From: Talinum fruticosum
Taxonomy: Eukaryota; Streptophyta; Magnoliopsida; Caryophyllales; Talinaceae
Length of the DNA: 64,000 bases
Assembly (NCBI GenBank): GCA_021018815.1
Contig: JAITYX010000040.1
Span: forward strand, 4,766,501 to 4,830,500
Reading direction: 5' to 3'
Of the stretch, positions 21,564 through 34,229 are shown in pieces (within the stretch, counting starts at the first letter, position 1; the number at the start of each line of letters is the position of its first letter). Below the pieces are notes generated by a model, which worked only from the letters and a program-made list of their open reading frames with translations, made no database searches and was not told the DNA's origin. The position numbers and the translations under genes are program-made.

Positions 21564-24281
21564 TGTAACACCCCAAACACCTACCCTAGGAGTATTACAC
21601 CGCCGGAGTTCCTCAAAGGAACTCCCAAGGCTCACTCCGGTGTTGACTTAGTTGTCTTAATCCAACTTAAGGGTAAGGAATGAAATTTTCCGCAAGGGTT
21701 AGAAGTTTTCTAGAAATTTTGGCAGAACCCATAGGCTAAAAGCCTTAAAACCTACATGAAAGTCACAATAAAACTCAACGAGCCACATGCTCGGAGTACA
21801 CAGACTTAAAGACCACACGTCAAAGTATATTCACAACCATAAAACCTAAATTCCATACTCGAGTTACAATTCAAGATACAAACTAAGATAAAGACTACAT
21901 TACAACCGCTTAAGAGTAAACTTGCTAGTGAAAGGCAATCCCCGGCTTGTCAAAGCTACTAGTTCGATCTCCGTACAAGCATCCGACTTACTATACATTA
22001 TTGTCTATTTACATAAGTAACCGAATATATACAGCATGTTAAATAGGAAAAAAATACATGAACCCACTTCAACTCATGATCTCCATCAAGTCGAGCATTC
22101 CAGACCAACCATATCAAGGATTACCTGCAACTGGGAGGGGAAAAGGGGAAATTTGTGGGGGTGAGCTATAAACCACGGGCTCACAGGAGTCTTACACCTT
22201 TAAAATGGAAATTCTTTACTCATAATACTCATAGTAATGAAATCGATGAAACGTAATAACATAGTACAAATCTAGATAATTTTAATGAAATCTCTTGCAA
22301 CGTAAAGATCATAACTCTTCAATCATTTAAAAGCACAATTTCACATTCATGAACAATTCTTTTGGAACCGAATCAACTTTCCGGGCCTTCGGAGGATTCG
22401 AACTAGCACTTCTTAATTTCTAACGCACGACCCTAAACAAAAGGCTCCCGGGATCTATCTTGAGGAAGTCTCAAATCGGGCATCCTGCCACCGCAGGACC
22501 CCGTTAGAACCCTTCCCTCGATGTTTCTAGTTGGGCGTCCCCGGTTTGAACCCTTCGGTTTGCTAAACGATCCATAGCCGATCGATTCAAAACAATTTGC
22601 ACATAATCATTCATCACATGTGTTTCAAACAGCTTCCTCAAGTTGGTTTAATGTCAAGGAAGGCATGACACCACGTGTCACCCTTATAAATTCACTTTCT
22701 CAAATCTGATTTACTTTCTCAAATAAGTTTCGCTTCTTTAAAACATATTCACGTTTGAAACGCAATTCTCCGGAAATTGCATTCAAGAATCATTCGCGTA
22801 AAATACATAACTCCTTTCAAAACTACTTTTCAACACTCGTTTAACACAATCACTTGCACAAATAGCTATGATTCAATCACAAATAGTCATTCTCAACTCC
22901 ATTCCCAACCATACCTTTCTCAATTCCCAAATTAATAAGATTGATTCCTTTTACGAGCTACAATAACCACAAGTAGCTACCACCTAATTCAACATTTCAA
23001 CTTGTCACAATCCATTATCTTGACCTTAATTGCTCATCTTAGGTCTCTACTTTATAACTCAACTTCTTTTGCCCATACTCAACCATAAGACTCTTAATCT
23101 CACTTTATCTACAAACTTGATTTAATCTCAAGGACTTAGATATATTCTAAACTCAATTTAACCTCACAATTCCCAACTCGCCATTTCTCTACCTCAATTA
23201 TGTGTGTATCAAGATTAAGTCACGCCCCTTCTTTATACTCGGATCGTTGTTTCCCAAGTACACTTTGTTACCTTCCAATGCAAGAACATAGGACATCCGT
23301 ACGGTTTAAGCGAAGCATCAATTCCCATTTATAAGCAATTCACCACTTCTTTATCCTTAAGTGCTATTTGAGATCTCCACAATACTCTTTATACCTAAGC
23401 AACCTAATTCCTTCTAAACTTTCGAGCATCTCAACTCAGCCTTAACCAACTACTAAGCTCCTTCAAGTTCCTCATTCAGATTTAATAGTTCAATTCGATT
23501 TTCTCATAACCTAATTCAGTCCTACCCACTTCCTAACTTCATTCCGTTATATAAACATTCAATATTCACAACAAAACTCATTTAGGTTTCGAAATTACTA
23601 ATAGTTTAGAGTATAGGACTACCCACCTTGATTCGGGGATTGACGGTTTGCTAAGGTTCGATTAGCTTGGCCGGTTTCTCCGTTTGATTACTCTTTCCCT
23701 ACTGCCAGCCCTGGTTCCACCACCGTCCTCCGTGCCTAAAGCCATCGCTGGCCACGGTTCCCACGCCCACCGCTGCCTCCCTCGGCCCTCGGGTTTGCTT
23801 CCCCTTTCCTGGTCTTGATTTTGCCCTACTTCCGGCCGTGCTTCGTTTCCCCGCGCTCGTCGGCCGCCTCATCGTTGCTCGCCGTTCAGCAGGCCGGTCT
23901 TCGGTTGCTTTCCTTTGCCCTTACACTCGCTCGCCCTCTCGGTCTCCCTCTGTCTCCCTCGCTCGATCTCTCCCTCCCGTTTCCCGGTTACTGTTCGGTC
24001 CCCCTTCTTTCCTTTTCGGTGGTTTCCATCGAGTGCTGCCAACACCGCTTCCCAATACTAATCCTTTCCCCTTTTGTTTGGGTGGGGTAGAATAGGGATA
24101 ATTAAACACAAGTCCGCCCTAGGTTTGTACTTTGTTTAATAACAACGGAATAAGCAATTACCTTTAGTAATTAAGCTATATAAACACACAAGCACATAAT
24201 AATCACATAAAATAAATTACATATAAATACATAGCTTAATTTAACTATAAAATTAATCTACTCAAAATTTCGGGTCTCACA
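21564..24281 (-). repeat. 3' LTR of the Tekay element
   Basis: An LTR of 2.7 kb, minus orientation: TGTGAGACCCGAAATT at 24281 to GGTGTTTGGGGTGTTACA at 21564. Adjoining it at 24282-24296 is the polypurine tract GAAGGAGGGGAGAAA on the minus strand. It contains a GC-rich block (23690-24060) without a convincing gene; the ORFs there are frame shadows. Relatives: 17940-19439 (plus) and 45392-48660 (plus). Confidence 0.8.
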
Positions 24282-24296
24282 TTTCTCCCCTCCTTC

Positions 24297-27200
24297 AAAA
24301 AATTTGGTCCTTGAAATTCGGATATCCGATGTAAACAGAGCAGGGTATTTCTCCCGTATCTCATGTTCGGCTCCCATGTCGCTTCAGCTAACTTATAGTG
24401 TTTCCAAAGTACTTTGACATACGGAATGGTTTTAGTCCTAAGCTTCGCCCTTGTCTTTGTAGGATGCGGATCAACTCTTCCTCAAATGTAAGGTTGTCCT
24501 TAACCTTCAAGGGCTCATGTTTGACGACGTGCTCCAAATTCGGCACATATTTGCGAAGGTTAGATACATGGAAGACTTCATGAATGCCTTCAAGAGCGGG
24601 TGGTAAAGCCAAGTCGTAAGCCACGAGAACCAATCCTTTGCAAGATTTGGAAGGGTCCCACAAATCTAGGGCTAAGTTTACCTTTCTGCCCAAATCTCAA
24701 GTTCCCTTTTGCGGATAGACTTTTAAAAACACGTGATCCCCAACCCGGAACTCTAAGGGTCTCCGCTTTAGATCCGCATAACTTTTTGTCTTTCTTGGGC
24801 CGCCTGCAACCTTATTATCTTGACCACCTCTGTGGATTGATCTATTATTTCAACCTTAGAGGGTATTCTTTCTCCCACCTCATTCCGACACACCGGGGTT
24901 CTACACCGACGACCATACAATGCTTCATACGGAGCAATACCTAGACTTGCATGGTAGCTGTTATTATAGGCAAATTCAACTAATGGCAAATTGTTATCCC
25001 GATTACAAATAAAATCCATGGCACATGATCTCAACATGTCTTCCGAGTATGAATTGTACATTCTGTTTGCCTATCGGACTCGGATGGAAAGTCTGTGCTT
25101 ATATGGAGACTTGTACCCATCGCCTCTTGTAACCCATGCCAAACCTTGGCTATGAACTTACTTGTCCCGATCTAATATGATGTTGAGAGGAACACCATGA
25201 AGATTAACTATCTCCGCGATATAGAGGTCAGCTTGTTGCTGAGACGTGAAAGTTATCTTGATTGCAAGGAAATGGACTGATTTTGTCAATCTATCGATTA
25301 CCACCCATATGCAATCATGTTGCATCTGTGTCTTGGGTAATCTTGTGATAAAATCCATGCTGATATCCTCCCACTTTAGTACTTCCAGGATGCATTGAGA
25401 ATGCCGAGTTATGAGCTTCTTTCATTAGTTCTCTTTTTAGCTAACTAACATTGGGCACGCATAACCTTCCTTTATACCAAAGCGTCTCGTTATCAATGCT
25501 AAATTCCTTAATCCGATCCTCCTCTACACCCTTCTTGATTTTCATCAATTCCGAATCCGAACTTTGAAGTTGTTTGATCTTGTCTACCAAGGGAAACTTC
25601 AGTTGTATGGCTTCTAAATAGCCTTGGTCATTTGGTAGTATCACCTCAACCTCAAATTTTTTAACTCCCTTATGAGTTGGTCTTTATTGGTGAGCAAACA
25701 AGCTACCGACCTCGTTTTCCTACCGAGGGCATCCGCCACCACATTTACTTTACCTGGATGGTATTTGACTTTCATATCATAATCCTTTAGAAGTTTTAGC
25801 CATCTCCGCTGCCTCATGTTTAATTCCTTTTGTATAAAGATGTACTTGAGACTTTTGTGATGTGTATAAATCTCGCACCTTACACCATATAGATAGTGTC
25901 TCCAAATTTTTAGCGCGAAGATTATTGCGGCTAACTCCAAGTCATGAGTTGGGTAATTTTCTTCATATGTCTTTAGTTGTCATTCCGCATAAGTAATCAC
26001 TTTACCATTTTCATCAATACGCATCCAAGTCCTTTTCAAAAAGCATCACTGTATACAACGAACCCTTCGTTCCTTTGGGAATTGTTAAAGCTGGGGCCGA
26101 CACTAGCCGTCTCTTCAGCTCTCGGAAGCTATCCGTGCACTTTTAGTCCATTCAAACTTGTTGCCTTTGTGTGTTAACGAAGTGACGAGAAGAGAAAATC
26201 TAGAAAAGTTTTCCACAAACTTGCGATAATAGCCTGCCATACCTAGGAAACTTCTCACTTCAAATACACTCGTGGGCTTTGGCCAATCCATTATGGCTTT
26301 TATTTGAGCCGGGTCCATGGATATGCCTTCTCCGGACACTACATGCCTCGGAAAATTGACTTTTTCTAACCAAAACTCGCATTTCTTGAGTTTGGCGTAT
26401 AACCGATGTCTTTGCAAGGTCTAGAGTAACTGTTCTCGGGTGTTCTTTATGTTCCTTTCTATTTTTGGAGTATATGAGGATATCCTCAATCAAGACCACT
26501 ACGAACTTATCAAGGAAAGGGTGGAATACTCTGTTCATCGAGTCCATGAAGAAGGTAAGAGCATTGGTAAGCCCAAATGGGAAAACTAGGAACCTATAGT
26601 GACCATACTCGTGTCGTGAAAGCACTCGTAGGAATATTTTCTTTCTTGATTCTCAACTGGTGGTAGCCCAACCTTAAGTCGATATTTGAGAACACATATG
26701 AGCCTCTAAGCTTATCAAAGAGGTCATCTATTCTTGGGAGCGGATACTTATTCTTAATGGTCACTTTAATCAATTCTCTGTAATCAATACACAATCTTAG
26801 GTTACCATCTTTCTTTTTCACAAAGAGTACTTGTGCTCCCCAAGGTTAAACACTAGGTCGAATTAGCCCCTTATCTAGTAACTCTTACAATTGGACCTTT
26901 AACTCAACCAACTCCACCGGTGCCATTCTATACGGTGTCTTAGATATGGGTATAATGCCCGGCACTAAGTCTATGGTGAACTCAACTTCCCGATCCGGAG
27001 GTAATCCTGGTACCTCTTTGAATATTTCTTCAAATTCTCTCACTATGGGTATACTTTCAACATGGATTTCTCCCGATTCGGCTAGTTCCACAAGCACATA
27101 AGTACCCTTGACATCCCCTATTTAGCATTTTGTACGCTTGTACTGCGGAAACGAGAGGAGTCGTCTTCTCAAGGCTATTCCCTCTAAACTCTAATCCTTC

Positions 27201-27562
27201 TCCTTCAGGAGTTATCATAGATACTAGCGTCTTATTGCAATCTATGACCGCCTTATGCTTTGACAACCAATCCATCCCAAGGATAATATCAAAATCTTGT
27301 ATGTCTAATTCCATCAGATCCGTAGAAAGGATTCTACCATCTAATATAATGGGCAATCCCTACATATCACATCGGTTTGAGCTACCGACCCCACTGGGGT
27401 TGATATGCGAAGTCTAGCATTTACCATAGTAGGTTTACACGACAAGTTTTTAGTAAATTCAGATTTCACAAATGAATGGGTTGCTCCTGAATTAAATAAA
27501 ACATAGGCATATAGGTTGTCGAGGAGTATCGTACCTGCCACTACGTCGCTAGGGTTCTCCAT
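24297..27562 (-). pseudogene. Tekay pol: protease, RT, RNase H, integrase, chromodomain-like tail
   Basis: Protease (27562-27057) has LFNSGATHSFV, with Asn in place of the catalytic Asp. RT (26821-26260): [53 protein letters not shown], and the active-site phrase [12 protein letters not shown], where the first Asp of the usual DD is Glu. RNase H (25940-25641): [11 protein letters not shown], with His where the family has Asp, then [16 protein letters not shown]. Integrase: KEAHNSAFSMHPG (25420), MDFITRLPKTQ (25358), LVEFAYNNSYHASLGIAPYE (24960). The tail has EVFHVSNLRKYV and, near 24395-24340, VKVLWKHYKLAEATWEP, a chromodomain-like end. Frameshifts plus three altered catalytic positions indicate a dead copy. 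Confidence 0.88.
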
Positions 27563-27599
27563 TTCCTCGTCGGCGCTACCTTAGTCGTAGTGGCTAGAC

Positions 27600-27775
27600 C
27601 TAAGTAGGCGATGTCTTTGTGACGGCTACTTGTCCGTACAAAAACCTCGAGAAACGACCCTTCGACGCCGAAGTTAGTAATTTAGAAAAGTGACCAGGTC
27701 GAGGAAAATCTTCTTCGAGGTGTGTGAAGGAGGTTGTCTTGGGATTTGTGTAACTTTACTAAAAAGGTAAGGACT
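27600..27775 (-). pseudogene. Tekay gag C-terminal remnant
   Basis: Upstream of the protease, the minus strand keeps fragments such as YGQVAVTKTSPT (near 27640), which I read as a broken CCHC zinc knuckle (usual C..CGQ.GH). A stop codon separates it from the protease start MENPSDVVAGT at 27562. Beyond 27775 no gag sequence can be recognised. Confidence 0.4.
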
Positions 27776-28216
<441 letters not shown>

Positions 28217-28958
28217 ATGCGTCTATATGTATATCTCTATGTATAAATAACAAGGTGAGTTGAAGGAAATGACTACTTCTTTGCTCATTTCTTTTTCTTT
28301 AGAAAAGATGGGTTCTATGCCACTTCAATGAAGTTCGTGAGATTCAACATGCCGTTGTATATTCTTATTGGGACCGCTTTGAGGCTTAGATGAGATGTTA
28401 TCGTGAGGATTTTCTTAAATTTCAAACGGAAGACCGAACTCACTAGCAAGCAACGCAGCTGGTGGAGGCGACACCTCTAGTGTAAGCTCGTCATCTTATC
28501 CTGTTTAGGAAACCGGCGAGACGGTTAATGGTCCGTCCTCCCGTACCTCGGTTGTTCGAAGAATTTGTCTAAGAAGAAGAAAAGGAACCTTCCCAAGGAA
28601 ATGAAGTAAAGGCGTGGTCCCTTCCTCTTTGGTAATCCAAGTACATGTTGAGATGTAGAAGTGTCATTTGAGCATTGTTTCTTATGTTAGGTTGTATTTT
28701 TGGCATTTTGCACCTTCTTATAATGTCATGCCCAATGTCCATTTAGTATAAATGATGACTTAACCTTTTTACTAACTTTTTAGTTTTTCTACTGTAAAAT
28801 TTTATTCGAAGCAATAGCGGCGAACGATTTTTCTACCCCCTTGGGCCTTAAAAGTGTTTTCGGAAAAATAAGTTCTCCGCATAAACCTCCTTTTAAGAAT
28901 GTCAACGTTGCGGATCCTCGATGGTTGGAGGATCGAATATGTGTAATGACTAAAGCTT
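28217..28958. other. Unassigned stretch upstream of tandem repeats
   Basis: No ORF longer than about 60 codons and no recognised domain. By position it may be the 3' internal region of the plus-strand element whose LTR is proposed at 29830-31140, because tandem repeats also precede the LTR in the minus-strand TAT-like copy. Confidence 0.35.
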
Positions 28959-29400
28959 CTTAGCCCCTTAGGGCTAAAAGGGTATAGTGTATCGCACTAA
29001 GATCTTTCGGTTGTATAAGCCCCTAGCTTCCTTAGGGCGAAAACATGAGTTCGGCCCACTATAATATTGTTGTGGGTCTTTATGGGAACTTTCAGCTCCC
29101 GTAGGCTCGAAAGTATGCGGTTCTCACTAGGGAGCATCCCACGAAGAACGTGACCCCTTAACTTTTAGTTTGGGGTACATGTTACCCGTGGTTAGGCCAT
29201 TACGAGTCTTTACGCGACCATTCACCTCGTGTCGGCTTGGAAGCGCATGGTTCTCGCTAAGGAACATCCCACGCAGAGCGCAACCTCCTAACCTTCACTT
29301 AGGACTGCAGGTGCCCAAGGCTAGGCCATTTTGAGTCTTCATGCGACCTTTAAGCTCTCATAGGCTTTAAAGTGCAAGTTTGGTTAATAAGTGATAAGCT
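28959..29400. repeat. Tandem repeats, first array (about 2.5 units)
   Basis: Repeated modules contain GGTTCTCACTAGGGAGCATCC / GGTTCTCGCTAAGGAACATCC, CCCACGAAGAACG / CCCACGCAGAGCG, and GAGTCTTTACGCGACC / GAGTCTTCATGCGACC. The unit is about 120-150 bases and imperfect. No coding potential. Confidence 0.6.
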
Positions 29401-29429
29401 CCGAGAGGTATTCTTTAACGGAGTCGAAG

Positions 29430-29830
29430 ACGCGATTTTGTAGCTCCCGTAGGCTAATTTATCATTAGATGTCGGCACACGAAGGATGTTCCTTTATAGA
29501 GGTGGAGATGCAAATTTTTAGCTCCTGTAGGCTAATTCATCATTAGAAGTCGGGAGATGTTGAACTTCGAAGGGTGTTCCTTTATGGAGGTGGAAATGCA
29601 ACTTTTTAGCTCTAGTAGGCTAATTTGTTGTTAGACATTGACGAGACGTTAAACTTAGAAGGATGTTCTTTTGCGAGAGGTGGAAACACGACTTTTTAGC
29701 TCCCTTTAACTAATTCGTCGTTAGACATTGGTACAAGTTCAACTCCGAAGGATGTTCGTTTGCGAAGATGGAAACGCAACTTTTTAGCTCCTTTAGGCTA
29801 ATTCGTCGTTATAGACCCTAGAAACGTGTT
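29430..29830. repeat. Tandem repeats, second array (about 88-bp unit, five copies)
   Basis: The module TAGCTCC..TAGGCTAATT begins at 29441, 29519, 29607, 29697 and 29785, giving spacings of 78, 88, 90 and 88. Each unit also has GAAGG(A/G)TGTTC and GGTGGAAA(T/C)GCAAC. Its position directly upstream of a likely LTR suggests the 3' untranslated part of a retroelement. Confidence 0.8.
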
Positions 29831-31140
29831 GCGCTTATCTCTTTTATTTCCGTTATTTATATTTATTGTCCCGATGATGAAATTTGAGTCTTATTTGCAA
29901 ACTCATATCATGATTGGATCTTCATCGGCGTGACGAAAGCCAATAAAAATAAAAAACCCATTAGCACCACAAAAATGAGCCTTTTTGCTAAGGTCGGCCT
30001 ACAAAATCATTTTCCTTTGGCTGAACCAAGCCGGGTTCGGGCTCCCAACCAGAAAGCCCTAAATCGGCACCATATTACTCATATGTGTGCAAAGAACATA
30101 ATGTTTTATTGTCAACGGTCAAGCGAGACATGCAACTTAAAGCGTCAATACGACGTCGTTCAAATCAATGTCGGCATTTTGTTCCGAGTGGCCAACTAAG
30201 GCACGCAACTCAAGACGTCCGTATGACGTCGTTTAAAACCGGCGCCATGTTTCTCGGACGTACATGTGGTACCATCTGGCCCAGGCGAATATTCGGTTCT
30301 CTGCCATTGTTACTTCCAAAAATTTTGGACCCGGTTCAACCAACTCGATGGTTGAAGTGATGATTAGGGTTGATCTTTTTACCTAAAAATTATAAATAGC
30401 AGCCCCCTTTTGGAGTCTACCATTTTCCACTATCAAACCCCCAAAAGCTTAAATACTTCTCATGACTCTCTTCTACTCCCTACTCTCTCCATTTCACCAT
30501 ATTGTCACTCATACTACCATTTCTTAAACTCCAAAAAGCCTTCTTTATTCTCTATTTGATCTTTTTGCCCTGCCGTTATGCTTGCCTGATTTTCTTCGTG
30601 ATCCAAGTTCAGTAGGTGAGGCAACTTGAGGGCACAAGATATGCTTTCAAACTCTCTTTATGGTTTGTTTATTGCTTTCCATATTGAGGATTAACGATGT
30701 AATCGCTTTTAACTCCTCTCCGCCCGATGTAACTTGTAATTTCGTTTTTCCTTTCTTTACTGCTTCAGTTACTTTTTTCTATTTGCCTGTTTATCGGTTC
30801 CATATCATGTTTTGTTTGCTAGAATTTTTCGCCCATCGCATGTTGTTTGCTTGATTATTATCACATTTTGTAAACTTATGATTTTGATTAGGAAAGGTCG
30901 TCTATTCATGGGCGGAATGGAGAGCATCTCTGTTCATTTTGTACCTTAACCCAAACACTTGGATTCTCGGTTTAAGACCGATGGAGTCTCTTTTTAAACC
31001 TCTTTCAAGCTTAGTTTTTCCATAATAAGTTTGGAATAGTACCTACATATTTTTGTTAATTTTTAATCCCTTAAAACTAACTGTTCACTTTTGCTTTTGT
31101 TTGTTCCCATCTGTTTGTCGGTATTTCGGGTAAAAAAATT
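29830..31140 (+). repeat. Probable plus-strand TAT-like LTR
   Basis: A TATAAATAG box at 30391-30399 is followed by a pyrimidine-rich leader (30420-30560), as in an LTR U3/R region. Its distance from the end of the 88-bp repeats (about 560 bases) is close to the distance between the TATA box (32306-32298) and the outer edge (32835) of the minus-strand LTR that follows. No exact ends or target duplication can be read, so the limits are approximate. The short ORFs inside have no recognised domain. Confidence 0.35.
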
Positions 31141-31159
31141 ACTGAAATTAGGATTCATT

Positions 31160-32835
31160 TTTGACATCTAAAGATGGTTATGAATTATGGGGATGAACAT
31201 TTTATTAAGATTTTCGAATTTTATTAAATCAATTTAATAAATGAATTATTTTATTTTATTTTATTTTGGCAATTACCTCCAAAATTCTCGGGATATTAAT
31301 TCTTAACCGAAAAGTAGAAATTAGGGTTTTTGTTTCTACCATGAGGCTTTAGGACCAAACCGATGTGAAAACACTCGGATTGGATGTAAGCCCCGCTCGC
31401 TGAGCACTCGGTGCAGGCCGCAGCCTACACGTAGTGGTGGCTGGCGCCGGCCGGGGACCAAGGTTGAGACACTAAGCCTCGGCCTCCGGTCCGGCTCGGT
31501 AGATCCAGAACCTTTTTCTTTTTGTTTAGTTAAAAATTAGCCGGGAAGGAGATTTAGAAGAAATAAATAAAAAGAGTTGCCAGTCGCTTTTAAGAAAAAC
31601 AAAACTAGCAAAAACAAATAAAGTTTTACAATCTTAGTATGGGAGAAACTAACACTCGAAAAAGGTTAAAAAGTACTCCATCGGTCTTTCAACCGATAAT
31701 ACGATGCAGAGGCGAGGGTACAAAACATAGGGATAGGCCCTTCCGTTCAACTCGTCCGAAGACGGCCATCACTAATTTGAATAGTGAATTTACATAATGT
31801 TTAAACACAATCACATAACATGAAGTAGGACATTAAGAAAACCAAAACATAAATGAAAGCGATAAAAGCAAATAAAAGAAAAGTGATAAAGAAAGTAAAC
31901 GCGACAAAAAAGAAAGCGAAAAACTAAAAGATTACATCGGGCTTGCAGAAATTAAAGGATACGGAATTTTTCTCCACATTACAAAAAGCGATAAAGAAAA
32001 CATAAATAAACAAGTAAACTATTTTGAAAGTTGGTTGGTGCCCTCGGGTTGTTCCACTTGCTGATTTAGGTCTCGTAAGCTGGATCTTTTTATAGATTTT
32101 TGTGGAGTTAGGTAGGCGTAAAGGTGAATGATGGAGTTCTCGTGTTCGAAGTGGTTTGAATAGAGAGTAGAATATGTGTAGTATGAAAAGAGACCAAGAT
32201 ATCAAAATACATATGGGAGTATTCGGTAGCTCTTAATCGGGTTTCGATAGCATGACACCGAGGGATGAACTATTGCTAAAATGAGAGCCTAAGCTCTCTA
32301 TTTATAAGGAGAGGTTAGGTCAAAGAAGGACCTAGGGTTGATACACGACCAGCCGTCCAAAGCTGGCCACAAAACCGGGCCAAGATAATGAAAGTTTGAA
32401 CCAGAAAGAATCGGGATAAAATTGGATAAAACCGATTAGGGGCACTAACCACAAGGGTGCTACCTTGGGTTTGATGTTTTTGATCATGAAATGCAATGTT
32501 TTATGTCGCCTTGAGCTCTTCAGCTCCGTGTCTAATTAGACAAAAGTGAAATGCATAATTCTAAGTCCGGAATTTCGGCTACACAAGCATTGGATCCCGT
32601 TGACCTTGGAGGCTCGGCCGAGGCTTGGACCGTCCAGAAAGAAAAAAGGATTTGTAGGCCACCCAAGGCAAAAGGCTATTTATTTTATGATGGGGGTTCT
32701 TTGTGGTTTACTGGCTTCTATCACACCAATCAAAATCGGTCTATGATCCAAATCCTCAAACAGGACTCGATATTTCATCATCAAGACAACAAGTAAATAA
32801 GATAGAAAAGGCATTAGAATTTTTAGGTGTATACA
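31160..32835 (-). repeat. 3' LTR of TAT-like copy 2
   Basis: On the minus strand it starts TGTATACACCTAAAAATT at 32835, and the internal sequence next to it ends in GTGCGGGACTAAT. A TATAAATAG box lies at 32306-32298. Homology to the 5' LTR runs from 31171 (AAGATGGTTATGAA) to about 32230. The low-coordinate end is uncertain because the stretch 31080-31160 does not match the 5' LTR edge. Confidence 0.55.
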
Positions 32836-32989
32836 ATTAGTCCCGCACTTTGACCAAGTCTAAAAGACAAACGTCAAATTAGAGGGAACATACCTAGTAC
32901 CGACGTTGCTTCGGAATCTAATTGATTTGATGTATCCGAAATTAGGTATCTTTTGACTAGAATTCTAATAGGGGCCTAGACTTTGACTA

Positions 32990-33506
32990 GCGGAGTCCGA
33001 AGTCCGAGTTCTCGATTCATTAACTTCACTGCTAACCCGAAGCTAACATTGGTGTGCCTAAACATGACCATGTGGTTAGTCCGAAGCTTGGCGGGAGTTT
33101 CAACTTGACCTAGGTGGTAAAGTCCGAATTCCGGCTCGGGTGCCCGAACTTGACCGCTTCTTGGATCTAAAGTTTGGCTGGGTATCCTAAGCTTGGCTCC
33201 ATCCTCCATTAGTGTCCTGAAGCTTGGATGAGGTGTTTAAACTTGACCGCGTACTTAGTTTGAAGCTTGGCTAAAAATTGTTTTCTGCACTAATAGTTAC
33301 GTTAGCTACTAATCAAATGTAGATAGTTACAAGTGTTACCTGAAAATGGTATGTAGCCGGATCATGTTTTAAATTCTTTAGTTAAATTGGCAATAGGGAG
33401 GTCCTAAGTCTCGTCGTTATGTGTAAACTTTGGCCACTATTTGGCCCGATGTTTAATTAAGGTACGTCCGAACCTAGACCCATGGTTGGGCTTGGAGCTC
33501 GACGGG
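32990..33506. repeat. Tandem CCGAACTTGACC repeats, left part
   Basis: Loose units of about 40-50 bases, each with TGTCCGAAC(C)TTGACC followed by GGGCTCGAAGCTTGA(C/G). The array continues at 38938-39170 on the other side of the CACTA insertion. It lies just inside the 3' LTR of the TAT-like element. Confidence 0.7.
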
Positions 33507-34229
33507 CACTACAGATAAAACAAGTAAATTAGCGTCGGACAAAATCGGACGCCAAATCAAGAAAATCCGACGCTAAACGTCTTTAGCATCGGATTAGAGT
33601 CGGATAAAATTCTGACGCAAAAGACCTCGACGCTAAAAAATTTCGCGTCGGATTTACCATCCGACGCTAATTAGCATCGGATTTAGCGTCGGATTAAATC
33701 CGACGCTAATTAGCGTCCAACGATATCGACGCTATTAGCGTCGGATTACGCCTATTAGGTATCCGACGCTATTAGCGTCGGATTCTACCTATTAGCGTCA
33801 CATCCGTTCGACGCTGCTAATTTCGTTTTTTTCAGCCCCTACTTCATTTTAGCGTCGGATTTTTGTGTTTAGCGTAAGCTTTTTGACTCAAATAGCATCG
33901 GATTTTGTGTGCGACGCTAAATGCTCCATTATTTTGCCTGGAGCTTTTTTACATTTGCTATTCCCTTTTTACATATATTTCCTGCAAAACATTTACATAA
34001 AATTCTAACTTCTTCTCTACACAAGTAATCCACGAGTACACAAATACATTGTGATTCATTCTTTGCACAATCATCCACAAACCACGAAGTATTCATAAAA
34101 ACAACGAACATTCGCAGCAGTTTATCCAACAAATCGGTTCAAAGTTCAACAAATCAATTCAACAAACAAACCAATTCAAAGTTCAACAAACAAACCATGC
34201 TAAGAAATTAGTTAGAACTAGCAGACATC

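Larger units (their letters stand above)
21564..27775 (-). mobile_element. Tekay/Del-type chromovirus (Gypsy), 5' truncated
   Basis: On the minus strand: gag zinc-knuckle remnant (about 27640), protease, RT, RNase H, integrase with a chromodomain-like tail, polypurine tract, and 3' LTR (24281-21564). RT before integrase is Gypsy order. The 5' LTR and most of gag are missing beyond about 27775. It interrupts the LTR of TAT copy 1 at 21563/21564 (GGAAT on that side). No matching GGAAT boundary is found on the right because that side is truncated. Confidence 0.85.

Noticed and set aside
31160..32835. Reading this LTR as the remainder of the TAT copy 1 5' LTR displaced by the Tekay insertion
   Set aside because: The edge at 32835 (TGTATACACC on the minus strand) is followed by internal-type sequence and the 3' tandem repeats, which suits the 3' LTR of copy 2. 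The alternative cannot be fully excluded.
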